Below are positions 25,988 through 34,207 of a stretch of DNA of 64,000 nt, piece after piece; within the stretch, counting starts at the first letter, position 1, and every line of letters begins with the position of its first letter. A model generated the notes under the pieces. That model did not search any database. It was given only the letters and a program-made list of their open reading frames with translations, and was not told where the DNA came from. This stretch comes from Marinobacterium lutimaris (GTDB lineage Bacteria; Pseudomonadota; Gammaproteobacteria; Pseudomonadales; Balneatricaceae): NCBI RefSeq assembly GCF_900108065.1, contig NZ_FNVQ01000001.1, positions 992,001 through 1,056,000 of the forward strand. The letters run 5' to 3'. A program made the position numbers and the translations under genes.

Positions 25988-26128
25988 TTATTCGCCGGCT
26001 TTAGCAGCGTCCTTCGCGATAACTTTCTTCAGAGCGCGAACCGCAACGAAGGTACCGATGATCATGGCGGCAACGATGGCCAGGCTCGGTGCGAAGGAAA
26101 CCAGGGTGTACTTATCGATGTCAGGCAT
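25988..26128 (-). CDS. Small single-pass membrane protein, 46 aa
   Basis: This short ORF encodes a protein starting MPDIDKYTLVSF. One hydrophobic helix spans roughly residues 10-33 (FAPSLAIVAAMIIGTFVAV), followed by a basic tail (RALKKVIAKDAAKAGE). It has a GAGAGG ribosome binding region, a TATAAT box about 65 bp upstream, and a strong terminator, i.e. a complete transcription unit. The predicted topology is N-out, Lys-rich C-terminus in the cytoplasm. No named family recognised; small membrane-stress or complex-accessory proteins have this form. Confidence 0.75.
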   Translation of the reverse strand: MPDIDKYTLVSFAPSLAIVAAMIIGTFVAVRALKKVIAKDAAKAGE

Positions 26129-26189
26129 AGAACGAGAACCTCTCACTGAGATGGTTAAGGAGCGGTGGGCCGCCCTCTGGTGAAATTTT

Positions 26190-26230
26190 GCGCATTATAA
26201 CGATTGCAGCGACGAAAGCCATATAGACTC
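26190..26230 (-). promoter_or_regulatory. Candidate promoter of the 46-aa membrane protein gene
   Basis: The - strand carries a perfect TATAAT (complement of 26194-26199) about 65 bp upstream of the start at 26128. The -35 region is poor, so an activator or extended element may be used. Confidence 0.45.
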
Positions 26231-26261
26231 TCGTACTATTCTGTCATCGTTGCGCCATCAA

Positions 26262-27137
26262 TCAGTCGTTACCGGGCTCTAGCCGCTTCAGCAGGCTCGA
26301 CGTATCCCAGCGGCCTCCTCCCATCGTCTGCACATCGGCGTAAAATTGGTCCACCAACGCGGTAACCGGCAGACGGGCGCCGTTGCGCCGCGCTTCATCA
26401 AGTACCAGGGACAGGTCCTTACGCATCCAGTCCACGGCAAAGCCAAAATCGAATTTATCGTTCAGCATGGTCTGGTGACGGTTGGTCATCTGCCAGGAGC
26501 CGGCGGCACCGTGCTGGATGACATCGAAGACCGCCTCGCCATCCAAACCGGACTGTTTAAGGAAGTGGGTAGCCTCGGCCAAACCCTGTACCAGGCCCGC
26601 GATACAGATCTGGTTAACCATCTTGGTGAGCTGGCCGTTGCCGGCTTCGCCCAGGTGCTTGATCGCCTTGCCGTAGGCCAGCATGACCGGTTCGCCACGG
26701 GCAAAGGTATTCTGATCACCACCGACCATAACACCAAGCACGCCATTCTCTGCCCCCGTTTGACCACCGGAGACCGGTGCATCCAGAAAGCCTGCGCCCT
26801 GCGCCTTGCAGGCGGCGTCCAGCTCACGGGCGATGGCCGCAGACGCGGTGGTGTGATCGATGAGAATGCTGTCCTTGGCCAGTGTTTTGAGTACACCCTG
26901 CTCGCCCAGCGTCACTTCCGCCAGGTCGTTGTCGTTACCGACGCAGGTCATAACAAACTCGGCGCCTTCTGCGGCGCCGGAGGGTGTCTCCGCAAGTCGG
27001 TGTCCGTATTCGGCCACCCAGGCTTCGGCTTTACTCAGCGTACGGTTGTATACGCAAACCTCATGCCCCGCTTTAACCAGATGCCCGGCCATCGGATATC
27101 CCATGGTGCCCAGACCGATAAATGCTACCTTTGCCAT
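26262..27137 (-). CDS. NAD(P)-dependent beta-hydroxyacid dehydrogenase (HIBADH/GarR-like)
   Basis: This 291-aa enzyme is of the 3-hydroxyisobutyrate/tartronate semialdehyde reductase family. The N-terminal signature FIGLGTMGYPMAGHLVKAGH contains the nucleotide-binding loop. Substrate-binding FLDAPVSGG lies near 120, and the catalytic Lys is in GQLTKMVNQI near 171. Length is standard. It stands alone between the small membrane protein gene and the divergent thioredoxin-like gene. The specific substrate is unresolved. Confidence 0.9.
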   Translation of the reverse strand: MAKVAFIGLGTMGYPMAGHLVKAGHEVCVYNRTLSKAEAWVAEYGHRLAETPSGAAEGAEFVMTCVGNDNDLAEVTLGEQGVLKTLAKDSILIDHTTASAAIARELDAACKAQGAGFLDAPVSGGQTGAENGVLGVMVGGDQNTFARGEPVMLAYGKAIKHLGEAGNGQLTKMVNQICIAGLVQGLAEATHFLKQSGLDGEAVFDVIQHGAAGSWQMTNRHQTMLNDKFDFGFAVDWMRKDLSLVLDEARRNGARLPVTALVDQFYADVQTMGGGRWDTSSLLKRLEPGND

Positions 27138-27268
27138 TACGCGCTCCTTGGAGTTTTCGCCCAGAGGCTCATTGTTTTTAGATGCTTGGCTGCGGAAAAC
27201 ACCGCAGGATAAATCGTTATAATCCCATTACCGGTTTTTAGCGTACAGCGTGTGAGGAGGTACCGCGA

Positions 27269-27814
27269 ATGGTTAATGTGCTAATGAGGAAACGGGTTGG
27301 CAAGTGGATAGGTAGATCGTTCGCGACGCTGATGTTAGTGAGCCTGCCGATGGTGCAGCTCGCCCATGCGGAGAGTTCGGCTGAGGATTCGCCTGAACTC
27401 TACGGACTGGAGTTCTCAGCCCTGGATGGTTCCGGGCACAGCTTCGCACAACACCGTGGAGAGGTTGTGCTGGTGAATTTCTGGGCGACCTGGTGCCCTC
27501 CCTGCGTGCGTGAAATGCCGGCACTGGACCGCCTGCAAACCGCGTTCGAGGGGAAGCCGTTCTCGGTGCTGGCGATCAGTGCCGGGGAGCAGCCGGAAGA
27601 TGTGCAAAGTTTTCTCGACAAGCTGGAGCAGCCGCTCGAGCTAACGCTGCTGCTTGACCCTGAAGGTCGAACCTTCAGGGAGTTCAAGCTGCGTGGTCTG
27701 CCGATGAGTTACCTGTTCTCCGCCGATGGCGAGTTGATCGAGGTGATCACTGGCGAAGAGGAGTGGGACAGTGAAGCCTGGCAGGCCAGAATCGACGAGC
27801 TGCTACCGTCCTGA
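27269..27814 (+). CDS. TlpA-type periplasmic thioredoxin-like protein
   Basis: This 181-aa exported thiol-disulfide oxidoreductase has an N-terminal signal sequence with basic n-region (MRKRVGKWIGR), hydrophobic core and likely cleavage after AHA (residue 34). The active site is WCPPC (C76-C79) within NFWATWCPPCVREMP, followed by a typical TlpA/ResA fold. ATG at 27269 has GAGGAGG eight bases upstream. Likely reduces periplasmic disulfides, e.g. for cytochrome c or metal-site maturation; the partner is unknown. Confidence 0.9.
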   Translation: MVNVLMRKRVGKWIGRSFATLMLVSLPMVQLAHAESSAEDSPELYGLEFSALDGSGHSFAQHRGEVVLVNFWATWCPPCVREMPALDRLQTAFEGKPFSVLAISAGEQPEDVQSFLDKLEQPLELTLLLDPEGRTFREFKLRGLPMSYLFSADGELIEVITGEEEWDSEAWQARIDELLPS

Positions 27815-27832
27815 TAGCAGCTTCGCCCTGGA

Positions 27833-28594
27833 TCAGTGGTCGGCTTTCCAGCCTCTGATCCGGTCGGTAATCGCCATCACCATCTCGGCTGAGTGGCTGG
27901 CTGCGGTTTCCAGAAACTCCTTAAAGGAGATATTGGATTCCTTGCCGGCGATATCAGACAGCGCGCGGATGATAATAAACGGGGTGTCGAAACGGTGGCA
28001 TGCCTGGGCAATTGCCGCCGCTTCCATCTCGCAGGCCTTCATGGTCGGGAACAGCTCTCGCGTGGCGGCCACACGATCGGCCTTGTCCATAAAGGTATCG
28101 CCGGTGGCGATGAGGCCATTAACCGTCTTCATCCCTTTCATGCTGCCGATGCACTGCTCAGCAAAATCCACCAGCAGTGCGTCCGGTGCAAAGGCTGGCG
28201 GCATACCTGGCAACTGGCCGTGCTCGTAACCGAAGATAGTCAGATCCACGTCGTGATGGCGTACTTCCTTGGAGATCACCACGTCACCGACTTCCAGCTC
28301 TGCATCGAAACCACCGGCGGAGCCGGTATTGATCACGCAGGTCGGCTGGAATTGATACAGCAGCAATGCAGTGCCAATGGCTGCATTGACCTTGCCGATG
28401 CCGGACTTGAGCAGCACCACGTCGGTACCGTGGAGCTGGCCGGTGTAAAAGTCGAAGCCGGCAATAACCTGGTGCTCACGACCGGTTAAAGCCTCCTTCA
28501 GTTGTTCAACCTCCTGATCCATTGCGCCAATGATGGCAACCCGCAGTGGACTGGATGACTTAAGCAGGTCAGCTAGTGCGGAGGGAGTTGTCAT
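27833..28594 (-). CDS. mtnN: 5'-methylthioadenosine/S-adenosylhomocysteine nucleosidase
   Basis: This 253-aa purine nucleosidase hydrolyses methylthioadenosine and S-adenosylhomocysteine in methionine salvage and autoinducer recycling. The family start VAIIGAMDQEVEQL contains Glu28, equivalent to the Glu12 of the E. coli enzyme. NTGSAGGF and the C-terminal CEMEAAAIAQ...IIRALSDIAG carry the nucleoside-binding Glu and catalytic Asp. It has about 16 extra N-terminal residues relative to the ~232-aa norm; a downstream start is not obvious. It converges with the TlpA gene. Confidence 0.93.
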   Translation of the reverse strand: MTTPSALADLLKSSSPLRVAIIGAMDQEVEQLKEALTGREHQVIAGFDFYTGQLHGTDVVLLKSGIGKVNAAIGTALLLYQFQPTCVINTGSAGGFDAELEVGDVVISKEVRHHDVDLTIFGYEHGQLPGMPPAFAPDALLVDFAEQCIGSMKGMKTVNGLIATGDTFMDKADRVAATRELFPTMKACEMEAAAIAQACHRFDTPFIIIRALSDIAGKESNISFKEFLETAASHSAEMVMAITDRIRGWKADH

Positions 28595-28736
28595 AAAAAT
28601 AGATTCGCTGTTCTCTTTAGTTGTGTAGTGGTGGTGACTGGCACCGACCGCCTATTTAAATGCCCCGTCCCTGGGGCCCCATCTTGCTTATAGTGTTTGT
28701 AAGCGCTGTCCTGCTGGCAAAAGTATAAGCAACTTT

Positions 28737-28760
28737 AGTTCCAGCAAGAGTTCCAGCAAG
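28737..28760. repeat. Tandem 12-bp repeat
   Basis: Two perfect tandem copies of AGTTCCAGCAAG lie in the intergenic gap between mtnN and truC. Likely replication slippage; no function seen. Confidence 0.8.
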
Positions 28761-28793
28761 CGTTATCGCAATAGTTGTAGCAAACCTACTGAC

Positions 28794-29555
28794 TCAGTTC
28801 GGGTAAAGACCCTGCCAGCCGAAACTGTCGAAAACACGAGCGACATCATCCGCTACCGACGCCTGGATCTTCATTGTTTCACCTGTTTCCGGATGTTTCA
28901 TCTCCAGTTCGGTGGCCATCAATAACAGTCGATGCAGGCCGAGTTCCTCGCGGAACAAGCGGTTATGCCGCCCTTCCCCATATTTTGTATCGCCCGCCAG
29001 CGGATGAAAGATATGTTTCATATGGCGACGGATCTGATGCTTACGCCCTGTTTTGGGGCGCACCTCGACGAGACAATAGCGTGCAACGGGATATTTGCCT
29101 ATCGGAATCGGCAACTCGACGCGTGCGAGCGGTTTGTATGTCGTAATTGCATCCTGGGGAGGTTTATCCGGATCGGCTTTTGCGTCGGCGATACGGTCGT
29201 GGATATGACTCAGCGCGTAGTCGATCTCGCCGGCCTCTTCGATCCAGCCACGCGCAACGCAGAGGTAGGTTTTCTCTACTTCCCGTTCGGCAAAAGCCGT
29301 TTGCAGCTTATGTGCGGTGTCTTTATTTCTGGCGAACAGGATGATGCCAGAGGTCGCCCGGTCGAGCCGATGCACCGTGTGGATCTTTTCATCCGGGTAG
29401 CGCTCACGCAGCCATCCCACCAGATGAGGCGTTTTGGCAGGTGCGATCCAACTTGGATGCACCAGCAGGCCGGCCGGTTTATCGACGGCGATCAGCCATT
29501 CATCTTCGTAAAGGATTCGGGGTTCAGCGGTGGGGTCTGGACTGAGGTCGCTCAC
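28794..29555 (-). CDS. truC: tRNA pseudouridine(65) synthase TruC
   Basis: This 253-aa RluA-family pseudouridine synthase has the catalytic HRLDRATSGI motif (Asp near 62), LYEDEWLIAVDKPAGLLVH at the N-terminus and KTGRKHQIRRHMKHI near 165-180. The short length without an S4 domain and GDTKYGEGRHNRLFRE fit TruC, which modifies U65 of tRNA-Ile/Asp. Monocistronic in this window. Confidence 0.93.
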   Translation of the reverse strand: MSDLSPDPTAEPRILYEDEWLIAVDKPAGLLVHPSWIAPAKTPHLVGWLRERYPDEKIHTVHRLDRATSGIILFARNKDTAHKLQTAFAEREVEKTYLCVARGWIEEAGEIDYALSHIHDRIADAKADPDKPPQDAITTYKPLARVELPIPIGKYPVARYCLVEVRPKTGRKHQIRRHMKHIFHPLAGDTKYGEGRHNRLFREELGLHRLLLMATELEMKHPETGETMKIQASVADDVARVFDSFGWQGLYPN

Positions 29556-29753
29556 GGTACTGCGCTCACGGAACTGAAAGTATGATCTTACGGCCGGTTA
29601 ATTGACGGCGGCCCTTGGGCAGCCTTCGCGAATTGGCGCGTAGTGTACACGATTGTAGGGGTATTTCACCGGCGAACAGCGATATTCCTGTCTGAGCGCC
29701 GCTGACTCAGTTCAATGAAAAGAAATTGGGCGCACTGGCGTGGTGTAAAAAGA

Positions 29754-29789
29754 AAAAAGCCGCTGGCTTGATAGCTCAGCGGCTTTTTC
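29754..29789. terminator. Strong bidirectional terminator after tRNA-Ser
   Basis: AAAAAGCCGCTG and CAGCGGCTTTTT form a 12-bp stem with an 11-base loop, placed 10 bp past the tRNA-Ser 3' end; U-tracts result on both strands. Confidence 0.92.
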
Positions 29790-29798
29790 TGGTATGAG

Positions 29799-29886
29799 TG
29801 GCGGAGGGACAGGGATTCGAACCCTGGGAGCCTCTCGACTCGTCGGTTTTCAAGACCGGTGCTTTCAACCGCTCAGCCATCCCTCC
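29799..29886 (-). tRNA. tRNA-Ser (UGA)
   Basis: This 88-nt class II tRNA on the - strand has acceptor GGAGGGA/TCCCTCC, anticodon TGA in CTTGAAA, a long variable arm (CGAGTCGAGAGGCTC), T-loop GGGTTCGAATCCC and encoded CCA. It is followed by a strong terminator. Confidence 0.97.
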
Positions 29887-30030
29887 GCAGTCGATAGGCA
29901 GTTTACGTGGAATCTTTGCGATGTCAAACGGTCCAAAACACTTGAAAATCCCGTAAAAGAAACCATTATGGCGTGTAACCAAGTTACTAATTTTAATTAC
30001 TAACTTATCTAAAACTTAGTGAGGATAACT

Positions 30031-30711
30031 ATGGCGAACGTTCAACCCCTGTCACATCGGGCGCACAGTTCCGCGGTCGACACCAACAAGGTGATCCGCA
30101 ACACCTACATGCTGCTGTCGATGACACTGGTTCTCAGCGCCGTGACCGCAGGCATTTCCATGGCGATTAACCCTCCGTTTTTCGCTTACCTGGGTAGCGT
30201 AATCCTCAGCTTCGTGCTGCTGTTTGTGCTCAACAAAAAGCAGAACAGCGCTGCTGCCCTGCCGCTGACCTTTGCCTTTACCGGCCTGCTCGGCTTCGGT
30301 CTTGGCCCGATTCTTAACCAGTACCTGGCGATGTCCAACGGTGCCCAGATCGTTATGACCGCACTGGGCATGACTGCTGTCACCTTCCTTGGCCTGTCCG
30401 CTTACGCGCTGACCAGCCGTAAGGACTTCAGCTTCATGGGCGGCTTCCTGGCTGCAGGCAGCATGGTGCTTATCGTTGCGATGATTGCACTGTTCATCCT
30501 GCCGATGTTCGGCGTAGACATCTCCGGCATCCAGCTGGCGTTCTCCGCGGCGGTCGTCATGCTGATGGCCGGTTTCGTCCTTTACGACACCAGCAACATC
30601 GTGAACGGTACCTACACCAACTACGTCATGGCCACTGTCAGCCTGTACCTGAGCATCTACAACCTGTTCGTACACCTGCTCGCACTGGTTGGCGCGTTCA
30701 GCGACGACTGA
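30031..30711 (+). CDS. Bax inhibitor-1 family inner-membrane protein (YccA-like)
   Basis: This 226-aa protein has seven hydrophobic helices and the BI-1 signature in FVLYDTSNIVNGTY near 190. The start at 30031 (GAGGATAACT ATG) is preferred to the GTG at 30019. E. coli YccA modulates the FtsH protease; a like role is inferred. A strong terminator follows. It is separated from the tus genes by that terminator but shares their strand, as in related genomes. Confidence 0.92.
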   Translation: MANVQPLSHRAHSSAVDTNKVIRNTYMLLSMTLVLSAVTAGISMAINPPFFAYLGSVILSFVLLFVLNKKQNSAAALPLTFAFTGLLGFGLGPILNQYLAMSNGAQIVMTALGMTAVTFLGLSAYALTSRKDFSFMGGFLAAGSMVLIVAMIALFILPMFGVDISGIQLAFSAAVVMLMAGFVLYDTSNIVNGTYTNYVMATVSLYLSIYNLFVHLLALVGAFSDD

Positions 30712-30738
30712 TAGCTGCTGACAACCGATAGCTGCTAA

Positions 30739-30780
30739 AGAAAAAGCCCCGCTGTCTCTGGTAAGATAGCGGGGCTTTTT
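30739..30780 (+). terminator. Rho-independent terminator after the BI-1 family gene
   Basis: AAAAAGCCCCGCT...AGCGGGGCTTTTT forms a long GC-rich stem ending in TTTTTT. Confidence 0.92.
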
Positions 30781-30818
30781 TACGTCTGATTTTTGCGTTG
30801 AAACACAAAGAGTAGCCG

Positions 30819-31217
30819 ATGATCTTTTCTCTAGTCGTGCAGGCCTCACCGGTACAGAGCCAGGGAGCCGAAACGGCGCTGCGTTTTGCCCGTGCGCTGC
30901 TTGCCTCCGGTCATAGCATCCATCGCGTATTTTTCTATCGCGACGGCATACATAACGGCACAGCCCTGGCCTCTCCGCCCCAGGATGAAGCCAATATCCC
31001 TGCCCAGTGGCAGGCGCTGGCAAAGGAACATCAGCTCGATTTGGTCGTCTGTATCGCAGCCGCGGTGCGTCGTGGTGTGATGAACGAGAACGAGGCGAAG
31101 CGCTATAAGAAAGAGAGCGCCAACCTTGCACCTGGCTTTGAGCTATCCGGCCTTGGTCAGTTGGTGGAAGCCTGCCTGGTGTCAGACCGTGTTATCACCT
31201 TCGGAGGCCGTTCATGA
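30819..31217 (+). CDS. tusD: Sulfurtransferase TusD
   Basis: This 132-aa DsrE-family protein is part of the TusBCD sulfur relay that delivers sulfur from TusA to TusE for 2-thiouridine-34 in tRNA. The sulfur-carrying Cys78 lies in VVCIAAAVRRG, at the same position as E. coli TusD. The stop overlaps the tusC start by 4 bp (ATGA), so translation is coupled. Confidence 0.95.
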   Translation: MIFSLVVQASPVQSQGAETALRFARALLASGHSIHRVFFYRDGIHNGTALASPPQDEANIPAQWQALAKEHQLDLVVCIAAAVRRGVMNENEAKRYKKESANLAPGFELSGLGQLVEACLVSDRVITFGGRS

Positions 31218-31576
31218 GCGTTGACAGCATTCTTATTCTGGTGCGCAGTGCTCCCTACGGTAGCTCTGCCGCGCGCGATGCGCTGGATGCCGCATTGACC
31301 TGCTCAGTATTTGAGGCGCCGGTTACCCTGCTGTTTATGGATGATGCCGTTTACCAGCTACTCAAGGGGCAGTCACCGGCCGGGATCGGCCAGAAAAACC
31401 TCAATGCCATTCAGCAGTCACTGCCGCTCTATGATATCGATCGTCTCTGTGTTGCCCAAAGCGCCATGGCGCAGCGAGGCCTGAGCGAAGATCAACTGGC
31501 ACTGCCAGTGGAGAGCGTCGATGCGGCTCAGATCGCAGAGTTGATGGCCGAACACACCCACGTGCTGAGTTTTTGA
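31214..31576 (+). CDS. tusC: Sulfurtransferase complex subunit TusC
   Basis: This 120-aa DsrF-like subunit of the TusBCD heterohexamer starts MSVDSILILVRSAPYGSSAARDALD, carries FMDDAVYQL, and has no conserved active Cys, as expected. It overlaps tusD by 4 bp and ends 2 bp before tusB. Confidence 0.93.
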   Translation: MSVDSILILVRSAPYGSSAARDALDAALTCSVFEAPVTLLFMDDAVYQLLKGQSPAGIGQKNLNAIQQSLPLYDIDRLCVAQSAMAQRGLSEDQLALPVESVDAAQIAELMAEHTHVLSF

Positions 31577-31578
31577 TC

Positions 31579-31857
31579 ATGATTTTGCATACACTCAATC
31601 AGGGACCTGCCAATAGAGCCTGCCTGGAAAGCTGCCTGGAGGCGATGGCGCCTGAGGACAGCCTGTTACTGATAGAGGATGGCGTCTATTGGCTTCAGCC
31701 CGCGTTTGCCGAATTGCTGCCAGCACAAGGTAAACTTTTCGCGCTGTCGCCCGATATACAGGCTAGAGGCCTTGAAATTGCCCTTGAGCAACAGGTTGAC
31801 GATGCCGGCTTTGTGGCGCTATCTGTATCCCATGACAAAGTAGTGAGCTGGTTTTGA
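31579..31857 (+). CDS. tusB: Sulfurtransferase complex subunit TusB
   Basis: This ~92-aa DsrH-like small subunit of TusBCD has LLLIEDGVYW and the terminal VSHDKVVSWF typical of the family. ATG at 31579 follows the tusC stop by 2 bp; an in-frame TTG at 31573 overlapping that stop is an alternative. It overlaps tusE by one base (TGATG). Confidence 0.92.
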   Translation: MILHTLNQGPANRACLESCLEAMAPEDSLLLIEDGVYWLQPAFAELLPAQGKLFALSPDIQARGLEIALEQQVDDAGFVALSVSHDKVVSWF

Positions 31858-32192
31858 TGGAAAACCTTGAAATAGAAGGAACCAGCATAGTACTGGACGA
31901 CGAGGGATACCTTGAGGACCTCTCCCAGTGGCAACCCGCGGTAGCGGAATATCTCGCCGCGCAGGAAGGCATAGAGTTGACGGATGCGCATTGGGAGATA
32001 CTCTACCTGTTACGCGACTTTTACAGCCGCTTTGAACACTCACCGGCGATGCGACCTCTGGTCAAGGCGGTGAAGCTCGAACTTGGCGAAGAAAAGGGCA
32101 AGAGCATCTACCTGATGAAGCTATTTCCAGGCAGCCCTGCCAAGCTGGGCGCCCTGCTGGCGGGGCTGCCAAAGCCGGACAACTGCCTGTAA
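31857..32192 (+). CDS. tusE: TusE/DsrC-family sulfur carrier
   Basis: This 111-aa protein is of the TusE/DsrC family; the terminal KPDNCL has the penultimate Cys that accepts persulfide from TusD and passes it to MnmA. It contains DEGYLEDLSQWQP and the helical LTDAHWEILYLLRDFY. The ATG overlaps the tusB stop. Since no dsr sulfite reductase genes are near, the tRNA-thiolation role is favoured over dissimilatory sulfur metabolism. Confidence 0.94.
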   Translation: MENLEIEGTSIVLDDEGYLEDLSQWQPAVAEYLAAQEGIELTDAHWEILYLLRDFYSRFEHSPAMRPLVKAVKLELGEEKGKSIYLMKLFPGSPAKLGALLAGLPKPDNCL

Positions 32193-32208
32193 CGGCCTTT
32201 TAAGGAGC

Positions 32209-32240
32209 ACAGCTCTGTGTGATACTGAGCTGTCCCTTTT
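32209..32240 (+). terminator. Probable terminator of tusDCBE
   Basis: ACAGCTC/GAGCTGT forms a perfect 7-bp stem with an 11-base loop, followed by CCCTTTT, 17 bp past the tusE stop. Confidence 0.6.
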
Positions 32241-32302
32241 ATACTACAGTTTTCGATCCCGCTGGATCGTTGGGCACTAACACGACTGACAGGGTACTCA
32301 AC

Positions 32303-32884
32303 ATGAGTCTACAAGCCGAAGCAGATCAACTACAGATGCTCAAGGCGCTGGAAAAGAAGAAGCAGGAAAAGCAGAATTCCCGCAATTCGCAGAAGGAAGA
32401 GATCATCTACAACCAGTGGGCTACCTTCCGCGTCGACAACGAGCTCTACGGCATCGATGTCATGCAGGTGAAGGAAGTCCTGCGGTACAGCGCGATCACC
32501 CCTGTCCCCGGTGCTGACACCTCGGTGCTCGGCATTATCAACCTGCGCGGTAATGTCGTCACCGTTATCGATACCCGCCAGATGTTCCGTCTGCCGATGG
32601 TTGAGCCGGATGATGAAACCCGTGTCATCGTTGTTGAGTTTAACGAGTCCGAAGTGATCGGCCTTGTGGTAGACAGCGTCGACGAAGTGCTGAGCCTGCC
32701 GCAGAATGAGGTTGAGCGTGCGCCCAACGCGTCTGGTGATGAAACCAGCAAGCGCTTTGTCCAGGGTGTCTGCTACCACAGCAACATGCTGATCATCCTG
32801 CTTGATCTGAGCAAAATGCTGCAGTCGATCACACCGACAGAAGAAGAGGAATCAGTAGCCGTTCCGTCCATGCCGACGATCTGA
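32303..32884 (+). CDS. cheW: CheW-like chemotaxis coupling protein
   Basis: The product is 193 aa from ATG at 32303 (AGGG nine bases upstream); the open frame extends 28 codons further but that part overlaps the tus terminator. A charged, Lys/Gln-rich N-terminal tail (~1-38) precedes one CheW domain (~40-175) with FRVDNELYGIDVMQVKEVLR and VLGIINLRGNVVTVIDTR. CheW bridges chemoreceptors to CheA. It is isolated from other che genes, so whether it serves flagellar or pilus signalling is unknown. A strong terminator follows. Confidence 0.93.
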   Translation: MSLQAEADQLQMLKALEKKKQEKQNSRNSQKEEIIYNQWATFRVDNELYGIDVMQVKEVLRYSAITPVPGADTSVLGIINLRGNVVTVIDTRQMFRLPMVEPDDETRVIVVEFNESEVIGLVVDSVDEVLSLPQNEVERAPNASGDETSKRFVQGVCYHSNMLIILLDLSKMLQSITPTEEEESVAVPSMPTI

Positions 32885-32907
32885 TCTGCTCCTCAAGCTC
32901 TCGCTGT

Positions 32908-32939
32908 AAAAAAAGCTCCTGCATAACAGGAGCTTTTTT
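32908..32939. terminator. Bidirectional terminator between cheW and malate dehydrogenase
   Basis: AAAAAAGCTCCTG-cataa-CAGGAGCTTTTTT separates two convergent genes and gives U-tracts in both directions. Confidence 0.93.
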
Positions 32940-32946
32940 GTGCCGC

Positions 32947-34047
32947 TTACATGACACGGTTGGTGGTCAGGTACTTGGATGATGCGTCGGGGCCGGTACC
33001 GTCAGCATAAAGAGTGACACCGGAGCGCAGGCAGATCGACAGGTTCTGATGCGATTCGGCGGTTTCCGCCGGCAGCAGGTGTTGAACTGCATCGCGCTCT
33101 TCGATCAGTTCTGCTTCGGTGGCCTTCATCCGTTCACGGGCCCAGTCGCCGATCTCCAGCCCTTTCACGATCTGGTAGCGGCCGTAATCACAGCGCACCG
33201 GGAAGGAGTAGATAATCCCCTTTTCCACTCCGTAGCTGCCATCGCTGACAATTCCCATGCTGACGATCTCGCCGGGTTCCGTGCCAAGTATCCAGTCGTG
33301 CATATGGTCAATCACCGCTTGGGCGGCTGATGCGGCGCTGGATAATCCCCGTGCGGCGATAATCTCACCGCCCCGATTCTGGATCTTCGGTATAAACACC
33401 TCTTCGTACCAGCTGCGGTCGATCTGCCCCATCACCGGTTCATCGAGCACGGTCGCATGATGAAGATCCGGGAATTGCGACGGCGAATGGTTACCCCAGA
33501 TGACAATGCGGCCAATATTGCGCGGGTTGGCGCCGGTGTGGTTGGCGAGAATACCCTTGGCGCGGTTATGGTCGAGGCGTGTCAGGGCGGTAAATTGTGA
33601 GGGGCTGAGCTTGGGGGCGTTGCGGCTGGCGATCAGTGCATTGGTGTTGGCGGGGTTGCCGACTACCAGCACCTTTACATCGCGGTTGGCGAAATCGTTG
33701 AGTGCCCGCCCCTGACGGCTGAAGATCTCGGCATTGGACTCCAGCAGATCGCGGCGTTCCATCCCCGCTCCTCGCGGCCTGGCGCCTATCAGCAGTGCGT
33801 AGTGGACGTTGTTGAAGCCATCCTCGACATTATCGTGCAGGGTGATGGTGTGTAGTAGCGGGTATGCGCAGTCTTCGAGCTCCATGGCGAGCCCGCGTAG
33901 AGCCTCCATACGGCCAGGCATCTCGATCAACTGGAGAATAACCGGCTGGTCCTTACCCAGCATCTCCCCGCTTGCAACCTTGAACAACAGACTGTTACTG
34001 ATGGCACCTGCTGCGCCAGTGACGGCGATACGTACCGGTCTCCTCAT
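32947..34047 (-). CDS. mdh: Malate dehydrogenase (cytosolic-type, atypical)
   Basis: This 366-aa enzyme is of the LDH/MDH superfamily, interconverting malate and oxaloacetate. ATG at 34047 has AGAGGAAG five bases upstream. It has [59 protein letters not shown] and the catalytic His in [12 protein letters not shown]. Two oddities: the Rossmann loop reads GAAGAIS, with Ser replacing the third Gly of GxxGxxG, and a C-terminal tail makes it ~35-40 aa longer than the usual ~327 aa. It may be a divergent paralogue with altered cofactor use. The promoter carries a palindromic operator (34083-34115). Confidence 0.88.
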   Translation of the reverse strand: MRRPVRIAVTGAAGAISNSLLFKVASGEMLGKDQPVILQLIEMPGRMEALRGLAMELEDCAYPLLHTITLHDNVEDGFNNVHYALLIGARPRGAGMERRDLLESNAEIFSRQGRALNDFANRDVKVLVVGNPANTNALIASRNAPKLSPSQFTALTRLDHNRAKGILANHTGANPRNIGRIVIWGNHSPSQFPDLHHATVLDEPVMGQIDRSWYEEVFIPKIQNRGGEIIAARGLSSAASAAQAVIDHMHDWILGTEPGEIVSMGIVSDGSYGVEKGIIYSFPVRCDYGRYQIVKGLEIGDWARERMKATEAELIEERDAVQHLLPAETAESHQNLSICLRSGVTLYADGTGPDASSKYLTTNRVM

Positions 34048-34082
34048 GAGCACTTCCTCTGTCAGCTTATCGTTGTTATTAC

Positions 34083-34115
34083 ATTAGACGCGATAGCATT
34101 AGACTTTCGTCTAAT
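34083..34115 (-). promoter_or_regulatory. Palindromic operator upstream of malate dehydrogenase
   Basis: ATTAGAC-TTTC-GTCTAAT (34098-34115) is a perfect 7-bp inverted repeat, with a further direct half-site ATTAGAC at 34083-34089. It lies 36-68 bp upstream of the start, suited to a dimeric repressor or activator with one accessory site. Confidence 0.6.
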
Positions 34116-34148
34116 ACTGCATTGAATGCAAACAAGATGACAGATGCA

Positions 34149-34187
34149 AGCACCGATGCCCGGGAATCGTTCCCGGATACCGGTGCT
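34149..34187 (-). terminator. Long hairpin downstream of tatD
   Basis: AGCACCG/CGGTGCT encloses CCGGGAA-TCG-TTCCCGG. It lies 20-60 bp past the tatD stop and is the best candidate 3' boundary of the large fab-tatD transcript; no U-tract is present. Confidence 0.5.
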
Positions 34188-34207
34188 ACAGACTACAGAG
34201 ACAGGAA

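Noticed and set aside
25988-26128. The 46-aa protein as an inovirus-type major coat protein
   Set aside because: Helix plus Lys-rich tail resembles mature pVIII, but there is no signal peptide, and no phage genes are nearby.
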